DNA of 64,000 nucleotides. It comes from Sphingomonas sp. Root710. Lineage in GTDB: Bacteria; Pseudomonadota; Alphaproteobacteria; Sphingomonadales; Sphingomonadaceae. The first letter of the stretch is position 1; each line of letters starts with the position of its first letter. This document shows, in pieces, positions 30,007-39,571 of the stretch. The notes beneath the pieces are model-generated. The model was not told where the DNA came from, ran no database searches, and saw only the letters and a program-made list of their open reading frames with translations. The stretch lies in NCBI RefSeq assembly GCF_001429065.1, contig NZ_LMIB01000012.1, forward strand, positions 955,459-1,019,458, given 5' to 3'. A program made the translations under genes and the position numbers.

Positions 30007-31604
30007 CCCGCCTTTCGTCGGTCATCGATCCCGGCTCGGAGGCTTTCGCCGCCAATGCTGCGCACAACCGCGCTCTGGCCGAAGAACTTCATGCGCGCGT
30101 CGCCACCGCCGCGCTGGGCGGATCGGAAGCGCATCGCGAACGCCACGTCGCGCGCGGCAAGCTGCTGCCGCGCGACCGCGTCCACCGGCTGCTCGATCCG
30201 GGCTCGCCCTTCCTCGAGATCGGCCAGCTCGCCGCCAACGGTATGTACGACAAGGACGGCGGGCCCGCAGGCGCCGGCGTGATCGGCGGCATCGGCCGGG
30301 TGCAGGGCCGCGAATGCATGATCGTCGCCAACGACCCGACGGTGAAGGGCGGCGCCTATTTCCCGATGACGGTGAAGAAGCATCTGCGCGCCCAGGAGAT
30401 TGCCCGCGAGAACCGGCTGCCGTGCATCTATCTGGTCGATTCGGGCGGCGCCAACCTGCCCCACCAGGCGGAGGTTTTCCCCGACAAGGAGCATTTCGGG
30501 CGGATATTCTTCAACCAGGCGCAGATGTCCGCCGAGGGCATTCCCCAGATCGCCTGTGTGATGGGCAGCTGCACCGCAGGCGGCGCCTATGTTCCCGCCA
30601 TGTCCGACGAGACCGTGATCGTCCGCAACCAGGGCACGATCTTCCTGGCCGGCCCCCCGCTGGTGAAGGCCGCGACCGGCGAGGTGATCAGCGCCGAGGA
30701 GCTGGGCGGCGCGGAAACGCATGGCCGCAAGTCGGGCGTGGTCGACCATGTCGCCGAGAATGACGAGCATGCGTTGCTGATCGTCCGCGACATCGTCGCC
30801 ACCCTCCAGCCGCCGTCGCCCGCCACCGTCAACCGCGCCGAGCCGCGCCCGCCCAGATATGATCCGGCGGAGCTGTACGGCATCGTGCCGCAGGATGTCC
30901 GTGCGCCTTATGACGTTCATGAGGTGATCGCACGCATCGTCGACGGGTCGGAGTTCCACGAATTCAAGCCACTATACGGCACCACGCTGGTCTGCGGCTT
31001 CGCGCATATCTGGGGCCAGCCGGTCGCGATCCTCGCCAATAACGGCGTGCTCTTCTCCGAAAGCGCCCTGAAGGGTGCGCACTTCATCGAACTCGCATGC
31101 CAGCGCCGTGTGCCGTTGCTGTTCCTCCAGAACATCTCGGGCTTCATGGTGGGCGGCAAATATGAGGCCGAGGGCATCGCCAAGAATGGCGCGAAGCTGG
31201 TGACCGCGGTCGCGACCGCGTCCGTGCCAAAGATCACCGTGCTGATCGGCGGCAGCTTCGGCGCGGGCAATTACGGCATGTGCGGCCGGGCCTATCAGCC
31301 GCGCTTCCTCTTTTCCTGGCCGAACAGCCGGATCAGCGTGATGGGCGGCGAGCAGGCCGCCTCGGTACTCGCCACCGTCCACCGCGACGCCGAGAAGTGG
31401 ACGCCTGAGGAAGCCGAGACCTTCAAGGCCCCGATCCGCCAGAAATATGAGGATGAAGGCAATCCCTATTACGCCACCGCGCGGATGTGGGACGACGGCA
31501 TTATCGATCCCGCCCAGACCCGCGACGTCCTCGGCCTCGCCCTTGCTACCACGCTGAACGCGCCGATCCCCGAGCGGCCGCAGTTCGGCCTGTTCCGGAT
31601 GTGA
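30003..31604 (+). CDS. liuB: Methylcrotonyl-CoA carboxylase, carboxyltransferase (beta) subunit
   Basis: This subunit transfers the carboxyl group from biotin to 3-methylcrotonyl-CoA. The 533-residue product has the carboxyltransferase motifs [18 protein letters not shown] and [16 protein letters not shown] in the N-lobe and NISGFMVG and [16 protein letters not shown] in the C-lobe. These are characteristic of methylcrotonyl- rather than propionyl-CoA carboxylase. It overlaps liuA by 4 bp and ends 4 bp before the alpha subunit gene. Confidence 0.96.
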   Translation: MTRLSSVIDPGSEAFAANAAHNRALAEELHARVATAALGGSEAHRERHVARGKLLPRDRVHRLLDPGSPFLEIGQLAANGMYDKDGGPAGAGVIGGIGRVQGRECMIVANDPTVKGGAYFPMTVKKHLRAQEIARENRLPCIYLVDSGGANLPHQAEVFPDKEHFGRIFFNQAQMSAEGIPQIACVMGSCTAGGAYVPAMSDETVIVRNQGTIFLAGPPLVKAATGEVISAEELGGAETHGRKSGVVDHVAENDEHALLIVRDIVATLQPPSPATVNRAEPRPPRYDPAELYGIVPQDVRAPYDVHEVIARIVDGSEFHEFKPLYGTTLVCGFAHIWGQPVAILANNGVLFSESALKGAHFIELACQRRVPLLFLQNISGFMVGGKYEAEGIAKNGAKLVTAVATASVPKITVLIGGSFGAGNYGMCGRAYQPRFLFSWPNSRISVMGGEQAASVLATVHRDAEKWTPEEAETFKAPIRQKYEDEGNPYYATARMWDDGIIDPAQTRDVLGLALATTLNAPIPERPQFGLFRM

Positions 31605-31608
31605 TGCG

Positions 31609-33477
31609 ATGATCAAGTCCCTCCTCATCGCCAATCGTGGCGAGATCGCCCGGCGGATCATCCGCACCGCGCGCAAGATGGGCATCCGCACCGTCGCGGT
31701 GCATTCGGACGTCGATGCGGGCATGCCGTTCGTCACCGAGGCCGACGAAGCTGTGTGCATCGGCCCGGCCCCAGCGCGCGAATCCTATCTGGTCCAGGAA
31801 AAGATCCTCGCCGCCGCCAAGGCGACCGGCGCGGAGGCTATCCACCCGGGTTATGGCTTCCTGTCCGAAAATGCCGAGTTCGCCGAGGCGGTCGAGGCCG
31901 CCGGGCTGGTGTGGATCGGCGCGCCCGCGTCGTCGATCCGCGCGATGGGCCTGAAGGACGCCGCGAAGAAGCTGATGATCGCGGCCGGCGTGCCCGTCAC
32001 CCCCGGCTATATGGGCGACGACCAGAGCCCCGACCATCTGAAGACCGAAGCCGACCGGATCGGTTATCCGGTGCTGATCAAGGCGGTCGCGGGCGGCGGC
32101 GGCAAGGGGATGCGCAAAGTCGACCGGGCCGAAGATTTCGCCGATGCGCTCATGTCCTGCCAGCGCGAGGCGGCATCGTCGTTCGGCGACGATCGCGTGC
32201 TGATCGAGAAATATATCCTCGGGCCGCGCCATATCGAGGTGCAGGTCTTCGGCGACACGCTGGGCAATGTCGCCCACCTGTTCGAGCGCGACTGCTCGCT
32301 CCAGCGCCGCCACCAGAAGGTGATCGAGGAGGCCCCCGCCCCCGGTATGGACGCGGCGACCCGCGCCGCCGTGTGCGAGGCGGCGGTCAAGGCGGCGAAA
32401 GCGGTCGACTATGTCGGCGCGGGGACGATCGAGTTCATCGCCGACGCCTCGGAAGGCCTGCGCGCCGACCGCATCTGGTTCATGGAGATGAACACCCGGC
32501 TCCAGGTCGAGCATCCGGTGACCGAGATGATCACCGGCCAGGATCTCGTCGAATGGCAGATTCGCGTGGCGAGCGGCGAGCCGCTGCCGAAGAAGCAGGA
32601 CCAGCTCTCGATCAGCGGCTGGGCGATGGAAGCGCGGCTCTATGCCGAAAATCCATCGGTCGGTTTCCTGCCCTCGACCGGCCCGCTCGACCGGCTGAAG
32701 CTGCCGCGCGGCATTCGCGTCGACAGCGGGGTCGAGGAGGGCGGCGAGGTGTCGCCTTATTATGATCCGATGATCGCCAAGCTGATCGTCGGGGCATCGA
32801 CCCGCCCGGCGGCCGCGGCCAAGCTTGCCGCGGCGGCAGGCCGGATCGAGGTCTGGCCGGTGCGGACCAACGCCGCCTTCCTCGCGCGCGCCGCCTCCGA
32901 CCCCGATTTCGTCGCGGGGAACATCGATACCGGCTTCATCGAACGCCATGCCGAGCGCCTGGTGCCCCCCGCCGAACCATCGGACACGGCGAAGCAGGCC
33001 GCTGCCCGTGCGCTGCTCCCCGCCGCGACCGGCGTGTGGGGCGCGCTTCCCGGCTTCCGCGCCAATGCCGCACCCGACCGGCGCGTCGCGGTCGATATTG
33101 CCGGTCACACCCATCTGGTGACGGTCGACGATGCCCCGATCCGCGCGCGCGACCATGATGTCGCGGGTGAACGCCTGCTGTTCGTCGACGGCGAAGCCTG
33201 GCCGTTCGAAACCCCGCGCGCCGACCATGCGGGCGGCGGCGGCGCGGTCTCCGACGGCGCGATCCTGGCGCCGATGCCGGGCAAGGTGATCGCGGTCGAG
33301 GTCGCCGAGGGCGCTGCGGTCAGCAAGGGGCAGAAGCTGCTCGTCCTCGAAGCGATGAAGATGGAACAGGCGATGCTCGCCCCGTTCGACGGCATAGTCG
33401 CCGAACTGAAGGTGAGCGTCGGCGCTCAGGTGCCAGAGGGAACGGTGCTGGTGCGGGTGGAGAAGGCGGAAAGCTGA
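31609..33477 (+). CDS. liuD: Methylcrotonyl-CoA carboxylase, biotin-carrying (alpha) subunit
   Basis: The alpha subunit carboxylates biotin with ATP and bicarbonate. The 622-residue product has a biotin carboxylase domain (LLIANRGEIARRII, the KAVAGGGGKGM ATP-grasp loop, FMEMNTRLQVEHPVTE) and a C-terminal biotinyl domain with LEAMKMEQ, in which Lys584 is biotinylated. Genes for the next steps (methylglutaconyl-CoA hydratase and HMG-CoA lyase) are not adjacent, so the leucine set is split. Confidence 0.96.
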   Translation: MIKSLLIANRGEIARRIIRTARKMGIRTVAVHSDVDAGMPFVTEADEAVCIGPAPARESYLVQEKILAAAKATGAEAIHPGYGFLSENAEFAEAVEAAGLVWIGAPASSIRAMGLKDAAKKLMIAAGVPVTPGYMGDDQSPDHLKTEADRIGYPVLIKAVAGGGGKGMRKVDRAEDFADALMSCQREAASSFGDDRVLIEKYILGPRHIEVQVFGDTLGNVAHLFERDCSLQRRHQKVIEEAPAPGMDAATRAAVCEAAVKAAKAVDYVGAGTIEFIADASEGLRADRIWFMEMNTRLQVEHPVTEMITGQDLVEWQIRVASGEPLPKKQDQLSISGWAMEARLYAENPSVGFLPSTGPLDRLKLPRGIRVDSGVEEGGEVSPYYDPMIAKLIVGASTRPAAAAKLAAAAGRIEVWPVRTNAAFLARAASDPDFVAGNIDTGFIERHAERLVPPAEPSDTAKQAAARALLPAATGVWGALPGFRANAAPDRRVAVDIAGHTHLVTVDDAPIRARDHDVAGERLLFVDGEAWPFETPRADHAGGGGAVSDGAILAPMPGKVIAVEVAEGAAVSKGQKLLVLEAMKMEQAMLAPFDGIVAELKVSVGAQVPEGTVLVRVEKAES

Positions 33478-33559
33478 CACCTTCCGGCTTACAGCGGTTG
33501 ACAGCCGGTCCAGCGATCGGCCTGATGCGGGCGAAAGCCAGCCAGCCAGACCCCATGCC

Positions 33560-34330
33560 ATGACCGCCGTTCGTCCTTATTATGCCGCCGACAGCGCCTC
33601 GGCGCGCCACTATGACCTGATCACCGCCGCCGACCGGTCGATCGACGGCGATATCGACATCTATGCCGGGCTGGCCCCGGCGGGCGGATCGATCCTCGAA
33701 CTGGGCGCTGGCACCGGCCGGGTCGCCATTCCGCTGGCCGAGCGCGGCTTCGCCGTCACCGGGCTGGACATCGCCGCGCCGATGCTCGCACAGGCCGAGG
33801 CGAAGCGCGCGCTCCTCCCTGCCGATATCGCCGCGCGGTTGCGCTTCTTGCGTGGGGACCTGCGCTCGCTCGCGCTGGGCCAGCGCTTCGACGCGATCAT
33901 CGTCACCTTCTACACCCTCGCCCATCTCCAGCCGTCGGTCGCGTGGAAGCAGGCCTTCGCCGGCATGGCCCGGCACCTCGCCCCAGGGGGCGTGATCGCC
34001 CTCCACCTGCCCGATCCGGAGAAGATGGGCGGCCTCGCGCCTCGCCCCGACGTGCCGGTGATGCGCAGACTGGTCGAGGACGGCAGCTATCTCACCCTTT
34101 TCGTCGCCGCGCAGGCGATGAATGCGAGGACGGGCCGGTTCAATCTCACCCTCGACTATGTCTCGCACGCGCCAGACGGCCGCGAACTGAAGCGGTCGCG
34201 CGAACTCTATTCGCTGTTCCATGGAGACCCGGCGCCCTATGCGGCGCAGGCCGGCCTGCGCTCCCGCGGGGATGCCATCGCGATCGGTGACACCGGCTCG
34301 ATAGTCTGTTTCGAAGCGGCCAAGGCCTGA
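33560..34330 (+). CDS. Class I SAM-dependent methyltransferase
   Basis: The 256-residue product has the SAM-binding motif I ILELGAGTGRVAIPLAERG (about residues 44-62), motif II VTGLDIAAPML and the acidic GDLRSL of the adenine pocket. It belongs to the UbiE/BioC-like group with broad substrates. It lies 82 bp after the carboxylase gene on the same strand and may be a separate unit. Substrate is unknown. Confidence 0.88.
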   Translation: MTAVRPYYAADSASARHYDLITAADRSIDGDIDIYAGLAPAGGSILELGAGTGRVAIPLAERGFAVTGLDIAAPMLAQAEAKRALLPADIAARLRFLRGDLRSLALGQRFDAIIVTFYTLAHLQPSVAWKQAFAGMARHLAPGGVIALHLPDPEKMGGLAPRPDVPVMRRLVEDGSYLTLFVAAQAMNARTGRFNLTLDYVSHAPDGRELKRSRELYSLFHGDPAPYAAQAGLRSRGDAIAIGDTGSIVCFEAAKA

Positions 34331-34336
34331 TTGCCG

Positions 34337-34465
34337 ATGGAGCGGGGTACGGCCATCGACGACGTCCAGGGAGCGGGCGCGATCCTCTATTGTGCGGCCG
34401 ACCTCGCCCGAGGCACCACGAACGCCTGCGCCGCCTATCCACAGGCGGTGCCTCCGGCAAACTGA
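34337..34465 (+). CDS. Possible 42-residue small ORF
   Basis: An ATG-to-TGA frame of 42 residues (starting MERGTAIDDVQ) follows the methyltransferase stop by 6 bp. It has no ribosome-binding site better than chance and no recognisable domain. It fills part of the 240-bp gap before the lipoprotein gene and may be spurious. Confidence 0.15.
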   Translation: MERGTAIDDVQGAGAILYCAADLARGTTNACAAYPQAVPPAN

Positions 34466-34570
34466 TCTAAGATGGACCGGAGCCTTCTTTCCCCTCCCCG
34501 TCTCGCCAGCTATAGCTGCTCCCTGCCGCTTCGACAGCGGCATCGCTCGGGGCCGGGGGGAGACACGACG

Positions 34571-35410
34571 ATGCAGGGAAGGCGACTGAAAGCGCGCACG
34601 ATCGTGGGGGCGGGGCTCGCCGCCCTGCTGCTGGCCGGGTGCCAGAAGGTTCCGAAGGGACAGGTGATCGCCATCGTCGATGGCGAGGAAATCTCGACCC
34701 AGCAGCTCGAGGCCGAGCTGCGCGCCATGCCGATACCCGATGGGATGGATCCCACGCAGCTGCGCAAAGCCGTACTCCAGGGGTTGATCGATCGCCACTT
34801 CCGGGTCGAGGCGGCGCGCGAGCAGGGGCTCGACAAGACCGCCGAATTCGCAGCGCTCAAGAAGAAGGGGGAGGAGGAGCTGCTCGCCACGCTGCTGGGC
34901 GAGAAGGCATCGCAGACGATCCTGCAACCGACCGATTCCGACATTCGCGACTATATCGACGCCAATCCGCTGCAATTCGCGCGGCGGCAGCGCCTGTTCA
35001 TGGATCAGATCGCCTTCACCCCGCCCAAGGATCGCAGCCGCCTGTCGGCACTGGACGGCGCGGCGTCGCTCGATGCCGTGACCGCGACGCTACAGGCGAT
35101 GGGCATCGCCAGCGAGCGCGCCCGGGCCGTGATCGACACCGGCCAGCTTCCCGCGGACCTGGCGCGCGAGCTCGACAAGACCCCCGATGGCAAGCCGGTG
35201 CCGATGCCGCAGAGCGGCCGGATGATCTTCGGCGCGATCTCCGCGCGCGAGCCGCTGCCGGTGGCGCCCGACGACGCCCGCCTCGCCGCGGCCCGCGCCG
35301 TCCGCGCCGCGACGATGCTGCACGAAAGCGATGCCCAGATCGCCGCGGCGCGCGCCACCGCGCAGATCAGCTATGAACCCGGTTATGAGCCGCTGAAACC
35401 GGCTCGCTGA
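34571..35410 (+). CDS. EpsD-like peptidyl-prolyl isomerase/SurA-type lipoprotein
   Basis: The 279-residue product has a lipoprotein signal with LLLAGC (Cys24) and a SurA/EpsD-like N-terminal chaperone domain (VIAIVDGEEISTQQLEAEL, LQGLIDRHFRVEAAREQGLD). The C-terminal part corresponds to the parvulin region but lacks a clear catalytic motif. EpsD proteins usually sit in exopolysaccharide loci; none is present here. A GGGGGGAGA ribosome site precedes the ATG at 34571; an upstream in-frame start would mask the lipobox. Confidence 0.75.
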   Translation: MQGRRLKARTIVGAGLAALLLAGCQKVPKGQVIAIVDGEEISTQQLEAELRAMPIPDGMDPTQLRKAVLQGLIDRHFRVEAAREQGLDKTAEFAALKKKGEEELLATLLGEKASQTILQPTDSDIRDYIDANPLQFARRQRLFMDQIAFTPPKDRSRLSALDGAASLDAVTATLQAMGIASERARAVIDTGQLPADLARELDKTPDGKPVPMPQSGRMIFGAISAREPLPVAPDDARLAAARAVRAATMLHESDAQIAAARATAQISYEPGYEPLKPAR

Positions 35411-35426
35411 TATCGAAGACCACGCG

Positions 35427-35816
35427 ATGCCCACGCCCTCGGACCTGATCGACGCAAGGATCGCGGAGCTAGGCGACTGGCGCGGCGAGACGCTGGCCCG
35501 GATCCGCCGGCTGATCCACGAAGCCGTCCCCGGCGTCGTCGAAGAGTGGAAGTGGCGCGGCGTGCCGGTCTGGTCGGGCGACGGCATCATCTGCACGGGC
35601 GAGACCTACAAGAAGGTGGTGAAGCTCACCTTCGCGAAGGGGGCGGCGCTCGACGATCCCGCGAAACTGTTCAATGCGAGCCTGGACGGCAACGTCCGCC
35701 GCGCGATCGACATTGCCGAGGGCGAGACGGTGGACGCGGAGGCGTTCAAGGCGCTGGTGCGGGCGGCGGTGGCACTGAACGGAGCTAAGAAGAAGCGCCG
35801 ACAAGGGGTGGTCTAG
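35427..35816 (+). CDS. DUF1801 domain protein
   Basis: The 129-residue product matches the DUF1801 (YdhG-like) fold with EEWKWRGVPVWSGDGIICTGE and YKKVVKLTFAKGAAL, near residues 38-75. Function is unknown in general. The stop codon at 35814-35816 lies directly against an insertion-sequence remnant, so this is the last gene of the core-like segment. Confidence 0.85.
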   Translation: MPTPSDLIDARIAELGDWRGETLARIRRLIHEAVPGVVEEWKWRGVPVWSGDGIICTGETYKKVVKLTFAKGAALDDPAKLFNASLDGNVRRAIDIAEGETVDAEAFKALVRAAVALNGAKKKRRQGVV

Positions 35817-35817
35817 A

Positions 35818-35947
35818 TGTTCAATCCCGGAGTTTGATGGTGCATCATCCGCGCAGCGACGGAGGTATGCACTATGGACAGGTGCTACAGGGGAGCGCCA
35901 GCACGACGGCGGCAGTCCGTCGAGCAATACAAAAATTGCGGTCCTGA
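35818..35947 (+). pseudogene. Eroded 5' end of an IS481-like transposase gene
   Basis: The frame from 35867 reads MHYGQVLQGSASTTAAVRRA and then IQKLRS to a stop at 35945-35947. This closely resembles the N-terminus of IS481-type transposases (usual form GQVLHGSATTTxAVRxAIQ), after which homology stops. The normal ATG-GGA-CAG start appears to have lost one base. A TGTTCA at 35818-35823, next to the DUF1801 stop, could be the outer end of the element. The rest of the transposase is gone. It marks the junction with the accessory region. Confidence 0.6.
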
Positions 35948-35990
35948 TCCTACTGGTCGTTATGGCATCTGGTAAGCGCCTTATCCGGAC

Positions 35991-36734
35991 TCACTTTTCC
36001 GGCGCGAACGCCCGTGCTGGCAGGCGGATGATGCGGTTTCGGGTGAGATCCACATGGCGCTTGCCAGCTTCTTCGGCCGCATGCGGTTCGCCGGCGAGGA
36101 GCGCCTCGGTCAGCGCGGTAAAATCGTCGGGATCAAAAGCATCCGCGGCCAGACCAAAGGTGCGCAGCTGAATGCGCATGATATGGATTTGCGTGTCCGG
36201 AAAAATGCGACGAAGCTCGCCATTGCAGGACAGCCGTACGATATGGCGATAATATTCCTCGCGCGCGCTAAGGAAGTCGGAAAAGGCCGAAATATCATTA
36301 ACCTGTTGCAGGCGGGCATGAAGCGCTAGCAGCTTATCCCGATCCTCTCCCGGACCCAGGCGCACAGCCGCACCCCGTGCGGCCAGCCCCAACAGCACCT
36401 CAACGATATCCAGAACTCCGGCGACCTCGCGACGGGTCAGTTGACGGATCGCGGCACCGCGATTGGGAATGATCGAAACCACTCCGCTCGATGCAAGGCG
36501 ATGCAGCACTTCCCGAACGGTTCCACGCCCCACATCAAAACGCTGCATGAGATCGGGAGCGATCAGGCGTTGGCCCGGAACGAGTGTTCCTTCGTACAAT
36601 CCGCGCAAGATGCCGCGATAGGCCCGGTCGAATGGGCTGTGGTCATCGCCGCCGGTGCCGGTGCTGTGCGGGCCGCTGTCGCCCGCTGGAATATGCCCAT
36701 CGTCCCCCATCATATTCGGCAGCTCCGATGCCAT
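35991..36734 (-). CDS. GntR-family (FadR/FCD type) transcriptional regulator
   Basis: The product (about 247 residues from MASELPN) has a GntR winged helix (LIAPDLMQRFDVGRGTVREV, then LHRLASSGVVSIIPNRGAAI) and an FCD-type all-helical ligand domain with metal-site-like His and Asp residues (SAREEYYRHIVRLSCN). An in-frame start at 36812 is possible but its extra residues are Cys-rich and atypical. It is divergent from the SDR at 36899 and is the only regulator seen in the accessory region, so it is the best candidate for controlling the cluster. Confidence 0.88.
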   Translation of the reverse strand: MASELPNMMGDDGHIPAGDSGPHSTGTGGDDHSPFDRAYRGILRGLYEGTLVPGQRLIAPDLMQRFDVGRGTVREVLHRLASSGVVSIIPNRGAAIRQLTRREVAGVLDIVEVLLGLAARGAAVRLGPGEDRDKLLALHARLQQVNDISAFSDFLSAREEYYRHIVRLSCNGELRRIFPDTQIHIMRIQLRTFGLAADAFDPDDFTALTEALLAGEPHAAEEAGKRHVDLTRNRIIRLPARAFAPEK

Positions 36735-36842
36735 TTCCCTTAATCGACTTCCGAATGCGCACCCGTGCGGCCCATAGACGGCGGGCGTAGCACAGGCAAA
36801 ACAACTTCGCATAATGTTGACCCTAGCGAATAATCATGTCAA

Positions 36843-36855
36843 ATCGTATGACGAT
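36843..36855. promoter_or_regulatory. Palindrome in the gntR/SDR divergent promoter region
   Basis: ATCGT (36843-36847) and ACGAT (36851-36855) flank an ATG centre as a perfect inverted repeat, 44 bp upstream of the SDR start. Spacing suits a dimeric winged-helix regulator such as the adjacent GntR protein. AACTCT follows at 36862-36867, a partial match to the motif found elsewhere in the region. Confidence 0.4.
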
Positions 36856-36898
36856 ATTGAGAACTCTTGAACAGTTAACAGATGGGAGGGGCTGATCC

Positions 36899-37741
36899 AT
36901 GTCGCTCGCGGGAAAAACGTTATTCATCACGGGTGGAAGCCGCGGCATTGGGCTTGCCATCGCCGAACGCGCGGCGCGGGACGGGGCCAATATCGTCATC
37001 GCGGCCAAGACCGTCGCACCCCATCCCAAGCTGGCGGGGACGATCTACACCGCCGCGGAGGCCATCGAAGCGGCGGGGGGAAAAGCGCTGCCGCTGATCC
37101 TGGATGTTCGGGATGATACGGCGATAGAGGCAGCCGTCGCCCGCGCGGCGCAGCATTTCGGAAAGATCGACATCTGCGTCAACAACGCCTCCGCCATCAA
37201 TATAGCGCATTCCTGCGACATCGAAATCAAGCGCTTCGACCTTATCCAGCAGATCAATATGCGCGGTACATTCCTGGTATCGCGCGCCTGCATCCCGCAT
37301 CTGCGCAAGAGCGAAAATCCTCATGTGCTCAATCTCTCGCCGCCGCTGACGATGCGGCCGGACTGGTTCGCGCAGCATTTACCCTACACCCTCAGCAAAT
37401 ATGGGATGTCGATGGTCGCTTTCGGCATGGCCGAGGAGTTCCGCGGGGAGGGCATCGCCTTTAACGCGCTCTGGCCGAGAACGACGATCGCTACCGCTGC
37501 GGTAGAATTTGCCCTGGGCGGCGATGCACTGATGCGCAAATCGCGCCGCCCGGAGATCATGGCCGACGCAGCCCATGCTATTTTTCTGCGAAATGCCCGC
37601 GAATATTCGGGGAATTTCGTGCTCGACGAGGATGTCTTGCGCGAAGAAGGCGTAACAGACTTCCGGCATTACCGCTACGACGAGGCGACCGAACTGGAGG
37701 TCGACATCTTTGTCGAAGCAGGTGCTACCCCTCTTCTCTGA
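36899..37741 (+). CDS. HSDL2-type short-chain dehydrogenase/reductase
   Basis: The 280-residue oxidoreductase has a cofactor loop TGGSRGIG (11-18), NNASAIN, and catalytic Ser147, Tyr163 and Lys167 (YTLSK). The stretches NLSPPLTMRPDWFAQH and NALWPRTTIATAAVEF are close to the hydroxysteroid dehydrogenase-like 2 (HSDL2) group, without the SCP2 tail of the animal proteins. AGATGGGAGGGG precedes the start. It is probably co-regulated with the following acyl-CoA synthetase. Confidence 0.88.
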   Translation: MSLAGKTLFITGGSRGIGLAIAERAARDGANIVIAAKTVAPHPKLAGTIYTAAEAIEAAGGKALPLILDVRDDTAIEAAVARAAQHFGKIDICVNNASAINIAHSCDIEIKRFDLIQQINMRGTFLVSRACIPHLRKSENPHVLNLSPPLTMRPDWFAQHLPYTLSKYGMSMVAFGMAEEFRGEGIAFNALWPRTTIATAAVEFALGGDALMRKSRRPEIMADAAHAIFLRNAREYSGNFVLDEDVLREEGVTDFRHYRYDEATELEVDIFVEAGATPLL

Positions 37742-37904
37742 TGATCGCCTGTGCGGACTGTAAACCCTCAGCGACAGTGCCCCTGCATCACGTTTTCCGT
37801 GGGTCTGGCCGGCGCATCGGCACAAACGCCCTTGCTCTTCAAATGCGTCGAATTAATATAACTCTATTAGGGACTGTGGGAAAGCACAGGACGAAGGGTA
37901 CCCG

Positions 37905-39569
37905 GTGGAAAACAAGGACGCATACGAGCAGGAAAACGAAAGACCCTGGTCGCGTGAGCGCTATCGGGAATTCGGTCTTTGCCCATCGCCCACGCGCCCC
38001 GATCTGCCGTGGGGCCCTTGTGATGTGGCCTCGGTTCTGGACGGAGTTGTCAGTAAAACGCCGGATTCTATTGCCCTTGTTGGTCGGCATGGTGCGCTGA
38101 CATATCAGGCGCTGGACGCGCAGGTCCATGCGGCGGCCGCAATGATGGCAAGCCGCTGCGGGATCACGCCCGGCATGCGGGTTGCCGCAAGTTGTGGAAA
38201 TCACGTCGAACTGATTGTGGCTTTTCTGGCCGTTCAGCGATTGGGAGCGATCTGGGTCGGCATCAACAAGGCCTATGCACCACCGGAAAAAAGTTATCTT
38301 ATTAAAGATTCCGGCGCTTCTCTATTCCTATGCGATCAGGCAACCGCAGAGATAGCGCAATCATGGGATGCTGTCGTCGACGGAACCACGCGGGTCCTGC
38401 AGATGGAACCGGGCCGCGACGATTGCACATGGTCCCTCGGCCTGCAGAGCTTCATGGGCGCGACCCGCCCAGCCATTCAGATCGATCCTTTTGCGCCTGC
38501 GGCCATTGCCTATACCAGCGGCACAACAGGGTTCCCGAAAGGCGTGGTCCACAGCCAGCATAATATGATGTTGACGGCCCTCATATCCACGGAATATAGC
38601 GGCGACGGCGTTCCCGAAACGGTGCGTGGTACAGCCCTGCCACTGACGATCCTCAACCTGATGATCCTCGGCCCGCTTGCGGCGTTCGCAACAGGGGCGC
38701 GGCACGTTAATCTTGATCGTATAGATGCGGCGGGCGTGGCGGAATGGATTGCGCGCGAAAAGATCGCCAATATCTCCCTCGTGCCGACGATTGCCTACGA
38801 CCTGCTGACGAAGCCCGATATCGACCAAGATGATCTGCGATCGCTGCGGTGGCTGGTGATCGGCGGATCAAGCGTCCCAAAGAAACTTCCAGACATATAC
38901 CGCAAGCGCTTCGGCAGGCGCATGACCGTCGGTTATGGGCTGACCGAAGGCCCAAATGGCGTCGCCAAGACCCACGAACACAGCCCTGACGTCGCAGGAG
39001 TCATCGGCCGGCCTCTTCCCCATCTCGATATGGCGATCCTGGACGAACAAGGAACGGAACTGCCGCGCGGCAGCACTGGCGAAATCGCCTTTCGCCCGGC
39101 ACAGGCCGGGCGGTGGGCGCATATCTACACGCCTGCCCTGGGCTATTGGCGAAATCCCGAAGCGACGGCGAAGTTGCTGCGCAATGGATGGGTGCATACG
39201 GGAGACGTCGGCCTGCAGGACGAGGCAGGCGAATTTCATATTCGTGACCGTGGATCCGACCTTATCCTGCGCGGCGGCGCGAACATCTATCCGGCGGAGG
39301 TTGAACGGGTTCTGCGGATGCATGCCGGCGTGCGCGATTGTGCCGTATTGGGGCGGCCGGACGAGCGGCTCGGCCAGACGGTTGCAGCGTTTATCGAACC
39401 CGCCGACCCCGGCCAGCCGGAGAACGCGCTGATCGAAACCCTGGCGCAACTATGTGCCGATAATCTCGCGGCGTATAAATGCCCCGCTCATTGGCATGTG
39501 TGCGCAATGCCCCGCAACGCCATGGGCAAGATTGTGAAAACGGCCCTTACAGACCGGCTGAACGGATAG
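37905..39569 (+). CDS. AMP-dependent acyl-CoA synthetase
   Basis: This ligase activates a carboxylic acid through an acyl-adenylate. The 554-residue product shows the A3 loop YTSGTTGFPKG, A5 GYGLTEG, A7/A8 GDVGLQDEAGEFHIRDRGSD with hinge GGANIYPAEVE, and the catalytic Lys in NAMGKIVKTAL near the C-terminus. A GTG start follows ACGAAGGG. The acid substrate cannot be told from sequence. The ACTCTATTAG motif lies 44 bp upstream. Confidence 0.92.
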   Translation: MENKDAYEQENERPWSRERYREFGLCPSPTRPDLPWGPCDVASVLDGVVSKTPDSIALVGRHGALTYQALDAQVHAAAAMMASRCGITPGMRVAASCGNHVELIVAFLAVQRLGAIWVGINKAYAPPEKSYLIKDSGASLFLCDQATAEIAQSWDAVVDGTTRVLQMEPGRDDCTWSLGLQSFMGATRPAIQIDPFAPAAIAYTSGTTGFPKGVVHSQHNMMLTALISTEYSGDGVPETVRGTALPLTILNLMILGPLAAFATGARHVNLDRIDAAGVAEWIAREKIANISLVPTIAYDLLTKPDIDQDDLRSLRWLVIGGSSVPKKLPDIYRKRFGRRMTVGYGLTEGPNGVAKTHEHSPDVAGVIGRPLPHLDMAILDEQGTELPRGSTGEIAFRPAQAGRWAHIYTPALGYWRNPEATAKLLRNGWVHTGDVGLQDEAGEFHIRDRGSDLILRGGANIYPAEVERVLRMHAGVRDCAVLGRPDERLGQTVAAFIEPADPGQPENALIETLAQLCADNLAAYKCPAHWHVCAMPRNAMGKIVKTALTDRLNG

Positions 39570-39571
39570 CC

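Noticed and set aside
31546..33561. 671-codon open frame on minus opposite the methylcrotonyl-CoA carboxylase alpha gene
   Set aside because: It is antisense to a gene with clear biotin carboxylase and biotinyl motifs; its own translation shows no motif.
33320..34975. 551-codon open frame on minus across the methyltransferase and lipoprotein genes
   Set aside because: It runs antisense across two genes and the gap between them and has no domain features.
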